Virus record (IMG/VR): IMGVR_UViG_3300008113_000196
Coordinates: 1 to 39,439 of that record
Length of the DNA stretch: 39,439 nt
Reading direction: 5' to 3' (one strand)
Source: a virus
Each line of letters opens with the position of its first letter. Position 1 is the first letter of the stretch. Below are positions 1 through 8,064 of the stretch, piece by piece. The notes below the pieces were generated by a model. It had not been told where the DNA came from and did not search any database. It saw only the letters and a list, made by a program, of their open reading frames with translations. The translations under genes were made by a program, and so were the position numbers.

Positions 1-2
1 AC

Positions 3-2051
3 ATTATTGACATTCTACATTCAGTTCGTAGAGCTCAAGCGATTAACTCAAACATTAAGGAGGCGGGTTTGAAGTATATTACCAAATATATTGAGGCTGA
101 GGCTCCTGATCGTATTTATGTTGACCATGATAAGATTGGTCCTATGTACCGAGACAAAGAAGAGTATTGGTTAAATATTGAGAATGGTAAGTATAAGAAA
201 GTAGGACAAGATCCGAAGGTTGATGATGTTTGTGGAAGACATTCTAAAGTTTATATCAAAACAACGGGGGACGACATTATTGAGCGTTATCTTGACGATG
301 ACTTAGAAGAAACTTTATTGGTTGATGAAGAATTCAATCAAGGTTCATTCTTGTTGGCTTCATTACTTCCAACAACATATGAAAGAGTTTCAACGATGGG
401 TACCGCAACATTATGGAAAATGTTGATGTTAGCTTGGTCTTACAAACATAACTTGGCAATACCCGCTAAGAATGATAAAGGGAACTTCGTAGGAGGACTT
501 TCTCGATTGATCCGAACAGGATACTCAAGAAACGTATTAAAACTTGACTACTCGTCTTTGTATCCTTCCATTCAGTTGGTACACGATGTATTTCCTGAGT
601 GTGATGTAACAGGGGCAATGAAAGGTTTATTATCTTATTTCCGTAACACTCGTATCAAATACAAACAACTTGCTGAAGAATATGCAAGTATTGATAAAAA
701 GAAATCTACATCTTATGACCGTAAACAATTACCAATTAAAATCTTCATTAACTCAATGTTCGGTGCGTTGTCAGCTCCACAGGTATTCCATTGGGGTGAT
801 ATGGACAAAGGTGAAATGATTACTTGTACAGGTCGTCAGTATCTGATGATTACTTGTACAGGTCGTCAGTATCTTCGAATGATGATTCACTTCTTTATGG
901 ATCGTGGTTATACCCCTCTCGTAATGGACACGGACGGTATTAACTTCTCCGTACCTGAGGGGGTAGAAACAAGAAAGTATGTTGGTAAAGGTTTGAATTG
1001 GAAAGTTGTTGAGGGTAAAGAGTATGTTGGTGAAGAAGCTGACGTAATGGAATTTAACGATTTTGCAATGAGAGGTGAAATGGCACTTGATACTGATGGT
1101 CAGTGGCCGGCTTGTATTAACTTAGCTCGTAAGAACTACGCTTTGATTACTGCAAAAGGTAAGATCAAGCTCACAGGTAACTCAATCAAATCTAAGAAGA
1201 TGCCGATCTATATTGAGAAGTTCTTGGATAAAGGAATTAAGTTATTACTCGATGGTAAAGGACAAGAGTTTGTTGAGTGGTATTATGAATACGTACAAAA
1301 GATATTTGATCAAAAAATTCCTTTGATGGATATTGCAAACAAATCAAAAATTAAACAAACTATTGAGGATTATATAATTCGTAGTAAAACAAAAACTAAA
1401 GCAGGGGCATTGATGTCTCGTCAAGCACACATGGAGTTGGCTATCAAAGACAAACTAAATGCAAATCTTGGTGAGGTTATCTTCTATGTAAACAATGGTA
1501 CAAAGGCTTCTCACGGTGATGTTCAGAAAGTTAACAAACCAAAAAAAGGTTGGTCACAAGAACACATTGATAATTATATGAGAGATTGGGGAACAACAAT
1601 ACCTGAAAACGTAGATTCAATCATTCAGTTAAATTGTTATAGAATCGACCCGTCAGACATTGAGACTAACCCAACAATGACTGGTGAATACAATATACAA
1701 AGAGCAATTGCGACTTTTAACAAGCGAGTTGAACCTTTATTAGTTGTATTTAAACAAGAAGTTAGAAATGGTTTATTGGTTAAGAATCCCGAAGAAAGAC
1801 CATTCTTTACTAAAGATCAATGTGAGTTAATTAACGGACAACCATTTGATGAAGGTGATCAAGATAAATTAGAGGATGTGATGGAAATTTCTGATGAAGA
1901 AATGTCATTTTGGAATCGAGTAGGTGAAACACCATACCATATGTATAAAAACGCGGACCCTTATATGTGGAGGTATTTACCTGATGAGAATTTATTCCAT
2001 CTTGAGACCGTCGGAGGAGAGGATGTACCAAACACCATTAACGTGTTGTAA
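3..2051 (+). CDS. 43: Family B DNA polymerase (T4 gp43-like), 5' end outside the window
   Basis: Replicative DNA polymerase of the phage. The reading frame is open from base 3, so the gene begins upstream; the TTG at 69 is only an internal codon. The 3'-5' exonuclease domain expected at the N-terminus is therefore not visible. Polymerase motif A (LDYSSLYPSI, about 541-570), motif B (KIFINSMFG, about 738-764) and motif C (MDTDG, about 924-938) are present in the right order. Motif C reads DTDG where most family B enzymes have DTDS, but both catalytic aspartates are kept. Between motifs B and C a 10-residue segment (ITCTGRQYL plus one residue) occurs twice in tandem. The C-terminal 60 bases overlap the end of a convergent minus-strand gene. 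Family assignment is secure; whether the duplication leaves an active enzyme is unknown. Confidence 0.93.
   Translation: MIDILHSVRRAQAINSNIKEAGLKYITKYIEAEAPDRIYVDHDKIGPMYRDKEEYWLNIENGKYKKVGQDPKVDDVCGRHSKVYIKTTGDDIIERYLDDDLEETLLVDEEFNQGSFLLASLLPTTYERVSTMGTATLWKMLMLAWSYKHNLAIPAKNDKGNFVGGLSRLIRTGYSRNVLKLDYSSLYPSIQLVHDVFPECDVTGAMKGLLSYFRNTRIKYKQLAEEYASIDKKKSTSYDRKQLPIKIFINSMFGALSAPQVFHWGDMDKGEMITCTGRQYLMITCTGRQYLRMMIHFFMDRGYTPLVMDTDGINFSVPEGVETRKYVGKGLNWKVVEGKEYVGEEADVMEFNDFAMRGEMALDTDGQWPACINLARKNYALITAKGKIKLTGNSIKSKKMPIYIEKFLDKGIKLLLDGKGQEFVEWYYEYVQKIFDQKIPLMDIANKSKIKQTIEDYIIRSKTKTKAGALMSRQAHMELAIKDKLNANLGEVIFYVNNGTKASHGDVQKVNKPKKGWSQEHIDNYMRDWGTTIPENVDSIIQLNCYRIDPSDIETNPTMTGEYNIQRAIATFNKRVEPLLVVFKQEVRNGLLVKNPEERPFFTKDQCELINGQPFDEGDQDKLEDVMEISDEEMSFWNRVGETPYHMYKNADPYMWRYLPDENLFHLETVGGEDVPNTINVL
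816..874 (+). repeat. In-frame tandem duplication inside the polymerase gene
   Basis: Bases 816-844 and 846-874 are identical (29 of 29) at an offset of 30 bases, so the frame is kept. Each copy encodes ITCTGRQYL. The duplication lies in the palm between motifs B and C, where length is normally conserved. The lack of any mismatch between the copies means it is either very recent or an assembly artefact. Confidence 0.9.
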
Positions 2052-2339
2052 TTCAACACACGCACCTCTACCGATTGAGATTTCATCCCAATCCTCATCA
2101 ATCCTACCTAAGTCAGGAATTATAACGCAATTAGTTAAAGTTTTTATTTTTACTTTGTCGGTCGTTGTAGAATCTAATTTTATTTTACAATGATCGACAT
2201 CTTTAACTATTAGAAGTAGCTCACCCTTAGTTGAGTAAAAATTATCACTTATTACTACAGTTTCGAATGTATCCAAGTTTATTGATCTATCACCTCTAAA
2301 AACTGTTTTTCTAATTGGTCTTTCTTTAATTAACACCAT
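1992..2339 (-). CDS. Small unknown protein, possibly structural
   Basis: A 115-residue product of unknown function. The C-terminal third (GACVELQHVNGVWYILSSDG) has the look of a beta-rich domain that I associate with phage fibre and virion surface proteins; this is a resemblance, not a family assignment. No signal peptide, membrane segment or catalytic motif is visible. It follows the gp13-like gene with a gap of only 3 bases on the same strand and has no promoter motif of its own, so it is probably co-transcribed with that gene. Its last 60 bases overlap the 3' end of the DNA polymerase gene in the opposite direction. I see no clear terminator hairpin between the two convergent genes. Confidence 0.65.
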   Translation of the reverse strand: MVLIKERPIRKTVFRGDRSINLDTFETVVISDNFYSTKGELLLIVKDVDHCKIKLDSTTTDKVKIKTLTNCVIIPDLGRIDEDWDEISIGRGACVELQHVNGVWYILSSDGLKME

Positions 2340-2342
2340 AAA

Positions 2343-3470
2343 TTAAATTACATATATTTGTCTAGGCATTGCTCTAAACTTGAGGGTTTTATTTAAATTT
2401 TCCGCTAACAAAGCTTCTCTTTCCATTACTTTTTCAGGTCTCAATCTTGTCAATCTACCTTCAGCGCCTATCAATTCCTCAATAAGTTTGGTTTTTTCAT
2501 CTTTGGCCTCAGTCGCTAACGCCGCGTAATCCATGGTTAAATCTCCATCAGGAGTTTTTAAGTTACCACTGAATTTTCCACGTACTCTTGCTAAAGTTTC
2601 TTTACAGTAAGCGATAAACCATCTACGAACCCAAACTTGAGCCGGATTATTTAGTTTGTACCAACTTATTTTATTAAATGGAACATCTGATGGTAATAAT
2701 ACAATATCAGGATTGTCTGCCAAACATTTATCTCTATCACCTTGTGAAGTGTCGTAATACCAATACCAAACTTGTCCTTTTGACAATTCAGCATTACCAA
2801 AATCAAACTTACCACCGGGTGTGTTTAAAAGGTGTAACGCCTTTTTACCACCAGGAAGTGCTGTGATATAATATGTTAAATCACCCGCATATATTCTTCT
2901 TTGTATGTTAACCTCTTGCATTCTTAGTAATGTATCAAAGGCCGGTGTTAAATAATAACTTCCTGCCATGTTACCAATCTGAGCAAGACCTCCACCACCA
3001 CCAAGTCCTGTTCCGATACCCGCACCCGCAAAACCACCTAAACCAAACATTAAATTATTAAGTGTTGATGGTGTAAACCATAGTACTTCATTTATTTCAC
3101 GACCCGCAGGTATTTCGTAAATTTGTTGATTAGGTACTAATTGTATATAATCCTTTTTTATCTCCCAATCTCCACCTGCTTGTAAACCAACAATTTTTGA
3201 ATAAGCGTAAGTGTATCTAGTTTCGAAGTCTAAACTTTTGGTGATAAATGCTCGAGACAAAGACTGAGTATCTAAGTTTAAATTATTTAGGGTTGTCCAC
3301 TGAGATTCGATTAACCAATCTTGCACATATTGAGAATAGTCATCGATTGAATACTCCAATAAAGTATCCATCATTTCATCTTCCAATTCTACAGATCTTA
3401 AAGGTGCTCCCAATAAGTGTCTAACTTTTTGGTAGAATTGACTTCTTTCAGGTTCGTTGATTATTGCCAT
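2343..3470 (-). CDS. Putative neck / head-completion protein (gp13-like)
   Basis: A 375-residue protein. The N-terminus (RHLLGAPLRSVELEDEMMDT, residues 17-36) matches the pattern of head-tail connector and neck proteins, where a LGaP-x-(5)-L-(t/e)-(d/e)-(e/q) helix pair opens the protein; T4-like gp13 begins this way. In the middle a glycine-rich stretch (residues 143-170) probably forms a flexible loop or insertion. The rest is rich in aromatic residues, as in virion proteins. It has a perfect TATTTATA late-promoter motif 13 bases before its ATG. In T4, genes 13, 14 and 15 are adjacent; here the gp14-like and gp15-like candidates lie about 4 kb away on the other strand, so the cluster has been split by the helicase and SOD-fusion genes. 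The role is inferred from the N-terminal pattern and context. Confidence 0.55.
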   Translation of the reverse strand: MAIINEPERSQFYQKVRHLLGAPLRSVELEDEMMDTLLEYSIDDYSQYVQDWLIESQWTTLNNLNLDTQSLSRAFITKSLDFETRYTYAYSKIVGLQAGGDWEIKKDYIQLVPNQQIYEIPAGREINEVLWFTPSTLNNLMFGLGGFAGAGIGTGLGGGGGLAQIGNMAGSYYLTPAFDTLLRMQEVNIQRRIYAGDLTYYITALPGGKKALHLLNTPGGKFDFGNAELSKGQVWYWYYDTSQGDRDKCLADNPDIVLLPSDVPFNKISWYKLNNPAQVWVRRWFIAYCKETLARVRGKFSGNLKTPDGDLTMDYAALATEAKDEKTKLIEELIGAEGRLTRLRPEKVMEREALLAENLNKTLKFRAMPRQIYVI

Positions 3471-3483
3471 AATAGTTTTTTAA

Positions 3484-3491
3484 TATAAATA
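3484..3491 (-). promoter_or_regulatory. Late-promoter motif before the gp13-like gene
   Basis: Reads TATTTATA on the minus strand, preceded by GGAGA, 13 bases before the ATG at 3470. One of a family of identical or near-identical octamers in front of morphogenesis genes. Confidence 0.6.
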
Positions 3492-3505
3492 TCTCCTTAT
3501 AAAAA

Positions 3506-5698
3506 TTAAGGACAAACTATCTTTTTGGTTCTTGGACTTACTATTTTAATGACTGAAGGTACTAACGTTTTTGAATCAACAAATTTATAACCGTTTAATT
3601 CTGTTAAATCAGGATTTATTCTAAATCTAATTGCTAACCTTTTTTCTTCACAACCCCACTGACCTTTGTTTGACCAATAAAGATCGATGTATTTTGAAGG
3701 TACAACGTACTTATCTTCAAAAATTATTGCTGACATATTATCTTTAATATTTTTTAAAAATTCTTCACCCTCACTAGAATTTTGGATTTTATAATATACT
3801 CCGTCAATAACTTTATTATAAACATCAAGGTATTCTCCTTTAAGTTCTTTATTAGAACTTTGTTTAAAAATCGCAAAAAATTCAGACAAATAACTATCAA
3901 CTAAAGGATCCATTTTTTTTGCTTCAACTCCTGACGATGAAGGAATTACAACATTACCCTCAGGATCCAAAAGATCTTGTTTTGATAGAACATCTCGTTT
4001 TATTGGTTTATCTAAAGATCTCATAGTTTCTAAAACACATTTAGTAATACTATTTACCAAAGTTTCTATTGTAAGTTCTTTAGATCCTATCTTTCTCAAA
4101 AGTTTTGGTATAGTGTCTTTGGGGTCTTCCCCACACCTATAATTTAAAGTTAGTTTTGTTGGAGACAGTTCAAAAAAGTCACCATCTAAACTTTGCTCGT
4201 GTTCAGAGTGTTCAGAGGATCTCATTTTTCTTGTTAGTTTATCTAACAACTCAATATCATCAATATCAAAATCATTTTTTAAATTCAGTAAAATTTTATA
4301 TAATCGATTTTTTTTGTGTTTAGGGTCATTTATAAATTCAGCAATTAAACTAATAAAGTTGATTGGATTATCATGCTCAAGAGATAATTTAATTATGTAA
4401 GGGAATGGACCTAAAATTTTTCTACCAAAAAATTTATCTAATTGTATAATAGATGAATCCAGTGAACGTTTTAAATATTCATCATCTAAATTATCTCGTA
4501 ATTCTTGTAATTTACAATACGGAGAATCAACCATTCCTTTTTTATTAGAATAACTACATAATTTACCCAAAGTTATGTCCGTAAATTGTGCAATCTCATT
4601 GATTTGTTTTTTTTCTTTTTTTATTTTAGATAAAAATAAATCGTTAACAAACTCCCAATTTACAACATCCCAAAACTTTTTTATGTATTCATCACGTTTG
4701 TTTTGATACTTCAAATAATAGGCATGTTCCCAAACGTCAAGACCAAGTAAAGGAAACCCACCACCTTTTACAATATTCATAAGTGGATTATCCTGATTGG
4801 GTGTAGACATTATTTTAAGTTTTCCATCTTTGGCCAAATATAACCAAGCCCATCCCGAACCAAATCGATCTTTTGCTGCTTGATTAAATTCGTCTTTCAT
4901 TTTTTTAATATTACCAAAATCTTGAGTTATCTTTTTTAATATCTCACCTTTTGGTAGTTGTTTTTTTGGTGACAACATTTTCCAAAATAAAGCGTGATTA
5001 AAAGCACCTCCAGCATTATTTCTTACTTTATTATCAAACTTACTAATGGTTCTGACAATATCTTCTAAACTTATGTCAATATCTTTATTTTTTAATGAAT
5101 CATTTAACTTATCTACATATCCTTTATAGTGTTTGTTATAATGAATATCCATCGTTTTAGAATCAATAAATCTTTTGAGAGATGAATATGAATACGGTAA
5201 CTTTTCGATACCAATTTTTTTCATTTCAACAATTAAATTTTCTTTAATAGATCCCTTCTCAACTAGTAATATTTGTTCCAATAAAAGGTTTGATTTACCA
5301 ACAACACCTTTGTTTTCATACATGATTTCTTCTAAATCAGGATATTTTTTTTCAAATTTTTTAATGATTTGTCCTGCAAATGCATTTGCTTCATCTTCGT
5401 TTTGACCACCAATATCAGGACCCTGTTTTCTTTTTTGAATTGACATTTGAAATTCGTGGACCCATTCATGAGCAAGGGTTCTCATAATATCTCTGTTAAG
5501 TCTATCTTTCGCTAAAATTTTGATTAGATGATCATCTCTCCTACTTCCTGTCGACATTTCCCCTTTTCTACCATTCAAGAATGCAATTGTCAAATTTTCT
5601 TTAAGAGGATACTCTTTTTGTAATAAGTTAATAAACTTATCTACAAAATCTTTGTATTTTTTTATTTCTTTGTTTTCGTACTTTATTGAAACTTTCAT
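3506..5698 (-). CDS. Zinc metallopeptidase / Mn-superoxide dismutase fusion protein
   Basis: A 730-residue multidomain protein. Residues about 20-130 hold a zincin-type peptidase with HEWVH (77-81) and a downstream EANAFA (glutamate 103) that resembles the third zinc ligand in ImmA/IrrE-like peptidases. Residues about 167-355 are a complete iron/manganese superoxide dismutase, starting at LPYSYSSL. All four metal ligands are present (H186, H235, D321, H325), as are the second-sphere H190 and Y194. The motif DVWEHAYY is intact. The outer-sphere pattern is of the manganese type: glycine at 231 and glutamine at 302 in NQD. Residues 356-730 match nothing I recognise. I chose the ATG at 5698 rather than one 24 bases upstream because the late-promoter motif TATTTATC ends 4 bases before it. 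It lies 29 bases after the helicase gene and before the gp13-like gene. Domain calls are firm; the biological role is unknown. Confidence 0.9.
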   Translation of the reverse strand: MKVSIKYENKEIKKYKDFVDKFINLLQKEYPLKENLTIAFLNGRKGEMSTGSRRDDHLIKILAKDRLNRDIMRTLAHEWVHEFQMSIQKRKQGPDIGGQNEDEANAFAGQIIKKFEKKYPDLEEIMYENKGVVGKSNLLLEQILLVEKGSIKENLIVEMKKIGIEKLPYSYSSLKRFIDSKTMDIHYNKHYKGYVDKLNDSLKNKDIDISLEDIVRTISKFDNKVRNNAGGAFNHALFWKMLSPKKQLPKGEILKKITQDFGNIKKMKDEFNQAAKDRFGSGWAWLYLAKDGKLKIMSTPNQDNPLMNIVKGGGFPLLGLDVWEHAYYLKYQNKRDEYIKKFWDVVNWEFVNDLFLSKIKKEKKQINEIAQFTDITLGKLCSYSNKKGMVDSPYCKLQELRDNLDDEYLKRSLDSSIIQLDKFFGRKILGPFPYIIKLSLEHDNPINFISLIAEFINDPKHKKNRLYKILLNLKNDFDIDDIELLDKLTRKMRSSEHSEHEQSLDGDFFELSPTKLTLNYRCGEDPKDTIPKLLRKIGSKELTIETLVNSITKCVLETMRSLDKPIKRDVLSKQDLLDPEGNVVIPSSSGVEAKKMDPLVDSYLSEFFAIFKQSSNKELKGEYLDVYNKVIDGVYYKIQNSSEGEEFLKNIKDNMSAIIFEDKYVVPSKYIDLYWSNKGQWGCEEKRLAIRFRINPDLTELNGYKFVDSKTLVPSVIKIVSPRTKKIVCP

Positions 5699-5702
5699 CC
5701 TT

Positions 5703-5710
5703 GATAAATA
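5703..5710 (-). promoter_or_regulatory. Late-promoter motif before the SOD-fusion gene
   Basis: TATTTATC on the minus strand, ending 4 bases before the ATG at 5698. This spacing implies an mRNA with almost no leader and supports the shorter start. Confidence 0.6.
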
Positions 5711-5727
5711 TCTTAAATACAAGAAGT

Positions 5728-7494
5728 TTATCTTTGTTTGTTTATTAAGGTTAATATTTCCTCAACAATATCACCAGTACTATGTGTAATTTGATCACCC
5801 ATAACGGTTCTAATTATCTCTTTCTTCTTATTTAAGATATCATATATAACTCCCTCTATTGTATTTTCAAATAAAGGATAGTAAACCAACACATTTGATT
5901 TTTGACCGTAACGATAGGCTCTATCTTCGGCTTGTGCATGTTCCGCAGGTACGAAAGATAAGTCGTTCATTATGACAACCTCAGCGGCGGTTAGGGTTAA
6001 ACCAACACCCGCAGCCTTCAAGTTACCGACAAAAACCCTTACCTTCTCATCATTTTGAAATGAGTCAACTGCTTGTTGACGCATTGCGTTTGAACAGCTA
6101 CCATCAAGATAAACCGCTTGTTTTCCAAAATGTTGATATATTGTTTGGAGGGTATCTGTAAAGTTGGTAAATATAATAACCTTTTTACCTTGTTCTAAAA
6201 TATTTTCAGCAAAATCAATCGTTTGTTTTGTTTTTTCGTTCGCAATAACCTTTCTAACTTTCATCAGTTTTGAGAATTGGACCGTAAGAGATGAAGATTC
6301 GTCAGGGTTTCTATCGTACCAATCAAAATATTCACCCATTAAATCTTCATATTCTTTAGATTTTAACCGTAAATAAACAGGTGTGATTATTTTATCAGGT
6401 AAATCTAATACATCTTCTTTTAGTCTACGAAGAATTTGTTTAGATGTTCTATCTCTCAATTCCTCAAGGTTAGAAGCTCCCGATACATTCCAAACTTTTC
6501 TTTTTCCTGCAGTAAATTGGAAACCTTGACAATAACGTATAGCGTAAGCTTTCCAATTTTGAGCCACTGGACTTTCAATGATACTCAAAAGATTGTAATA
6601 GTTCATAGGACGTGAAGTCATTGGTGTACCAGTTAATAACCAAACACGATCTATTTTTTTAGTAAAACTGTTTATAATTTTTGTTCTTTGAGCCTGAACA
6701 TTTGAGATCATGTGTGCTTCGTCAAGAATTACTAAATCAAATCCACTTTTTAATAATAAAGAATCCTCTTTCTTTTTTGGATCTGAATCATGGAAATTTT
6801 TAAGAATATCATAATTTACAATAACAAAATCAGATTCGGTTGAAAACTTTTTACCTTCTGCAATGAAAACGGTTTTATCTGAATAATTTGCAATTTCTCG
6901 TTGCCAGTTAATTTTTAAAGATGCGGGACAAACAATTAAAACTTTTTTTGCTTCTGTCTCTAAGGCGGCAATAATAGTTGAAGTTGTTTTCCCTAACCCC
7001 ATGTCGTCAGCAAGAATAAATCTTTTAGAACCCGCTAATTTTTCTATCGCAATTTTTTGATGAGATAACGGAGGGCGATGAGAATATTTCGAATATTCAA
7101 TATTAACCTGTTGTACATTATGTGTTTTTATTAGTGCGGATTTTGGTACCCAAAACTCACTTAATTTATCAGATTCAAAAAACTTACCCCAAACGTGATA
7201 TGATTTTTCTTTTTCAACCAAAAGTTTTTCAATAAAAATTTTTTCAGGAACTTGTAATAGGTATCGTTCTTCGGCAAACTTTTTTGCAAAATATGAATCC
7301 AAATCAACCCACTTACGAGCGACTTTAGGTGAGGTGTTGTAATGTGTTGTTATATATTCAGCCTGACTCCTTGTTGGGTAAAATTTTTGTGAAACATCTT
7401 TTTTGTTCTTCAAATAAAGTATATAGTTATTCGCGCCACTGTAACTATCAAGCAGTTCTAAGGCTTTATGTTCAATAAGTGTTTTAGACTCCAA
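5728..7494 (-). CDS. SNF2-family DNA helicase/translocase (SMARCAL1-like)
   Basis: A 588-residue superfamily 2 ATPase. Visible motifs: the Q-region and motif I with Walker A DDMGLGKT (163-170), motif II DEAH (258-261), motif III LLTGTP (286-291), and in the second RecA-like domain the motif VI QAEDRAYRYGQ (521-531), which is typical of SNF2 proteins. It most resembles the compact SMARCAL1/ZRANB3-type annealing helicases common in phages, and may do the job of T4 UvsW in fork remodelling and recombination; that is an inference. The start is TTG at 7494; an in-frame stop lies 4 codons upstream and no ATG occurs near the N-terminus after the first codon. Divergent from the gp14-like gene, with 57 bases between them. 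No late motif is seen on its own strand, so it may be expressed earlier. Confidence 0.9.
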   Translation of the reverse strand: MESKTLIEHKALELLDSYSGANNYILYLKNKKDVSQKFYPTRSQAEYITTHYNTSPKVARKWVDLDSYFAKKFAEERYLLQVPEKIFIEKLLVEKEKSYHVWGKFFESDKLSEFWVPKSALIKTHNVQQVNIEYSKYSHRPPLSHQKIAIEKLAGSKRFILADDMGLGKTTSTIIAALETEAKKVLIVCPASLKINWQREIANYSDKTVFIAEGKKFSTESDFVIVNYDILKNFHDSDPKKKEDSLLLKSGFDLVILDEAHMISNVQAQRTKIINSFTKKIDRVWLLTGTPMTSRPMNYYNLLSIIESPVAQNWKAYAIRYCQGFQFTAGKRKVWNVSGASNLEELRDRTSKQILRRLKEDVLDLPDKIITPVYLRLKSKEYEDLMGEYFDWYDRNPDESSSLTVQFSKLMKVRKVIANEKTKQTIDFAENILEQGKKVIIFTNFTDTLQTIYQHFGKQAVYLDGSCSNAMRQQAVDSFQNDEKVRVFVGNLKAAGVGLTLTAAEVVIMNDLSFVPAEHAQAEDRAYRYGQKSNVLVYYPLFENTIEGVIYDILNKKKEIIRTVMGDQITHSTGDIVEEILTLINKQR

Positions 7495-7528
7495 AATTTC
7501 TTTTTATAAAAAATACCAATAAAAAAGA

Positions 7529-7536
7529 TATTTATC
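7529..7536 (+). promoter_or_regulatory. Late-promoter motif before the gp14-like gene
   Basis: TATTTATC on the plus strand, 15 bases before the ATG at 7552, in the short divergent region shared with the SNF2 helicase gene. Confidence 0.55.
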
Positions 7537-7551
7537 AATAAAACAAGAAAA

Positions 7552-8064
7552 ATGAAAAGTAGTGTACCCATTTCTAGATTAGGTAAATTTTTTGGGGATC
7601 AAGATTTCCAATTAGAAATTGGTATGGGTCAAGAGTGGTTAATTGGTGATATGAATTTTACTTGTGTGCTTTATAGAGTAGATAAAAACAAAATCAAAAC
7701 AGACGACGTATATGGTGAAGTAGTTGAGGATGGAATTAAGTTTTTACCACCTGTTGAGTTTAATGCGTATGTTGCGATTGCGGCGCCTGAAAATAAAATG
7801 ATAGGATCCTCTCGTATGGATCAGTTTGAACCTGGAAATATTACCATGTCTGTATATTTAAAAACTTTAAATGATTTAGATATAGAGATTTCTTTTGGTG
7901 ATTATGTTGGGTATTATGATAGTGAAAATTTTGTAAGATACTACACCGTGGTTAATGACGGTCGTGTAGTTTCAGATATTAAACATACGTATAAAGGATT
8001 TAAACCTTTCTATAGAACAATAATTGCGTCCCCTGTTGGACCGAATGAATTTAGAGGATTATAA
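7552..8064 (+). CDS. Putative neck protein (gp14-like)
   Basis: A 170-residue, mainly beta-type protein. A central DDVYGE motif (residues 51-56) and a C-terminal region with DYVGYYD followed by a strand-rich tail resemble the small neck/head-completion proteins that follow gp13 in T4-like phages. No catalytic motif, signal peptide or membrane segment is visible. Its stop codon overlaps the ATG of the next gene (TAATG at 8062-8066), so the two are translationally coupled. Position directly before a tail-terminator candidate and the sheath gene fits T4 gene order 14-15-18. Assignment rests on context more than on sequence identity. Confidence 0.5.
   Translation: MKSSVPISRLGKFFGDQDFQLEIGMGQEWLIGDMNFTCVLYRVDKNKIKTDDVYGEVVEDGIKFLPPVEFNAYVAIAAPENKMIGSSRMDQFEPGNITMSVYLKTLNDLDIEISFGDYVGYYDSENFVRYYTVVNDGRVVSDIKHTYKGFKPFYRTIIASPVGPNEFRGL

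Noticed and set aside
1924-2193. 89-codon plus-strand ORF at the end of the polymerase gene
   Set aside because: Overlaps two better supported genes (polymerase and the small minus-strand gene) and has low-complexity composition.
5699-5722. Upstream ATG of the SOD-fusion gene, giving eight more residues
   Set aside because: The promoter octamer lies between the two ATGs, so the upstream one would not be in the late transcript.
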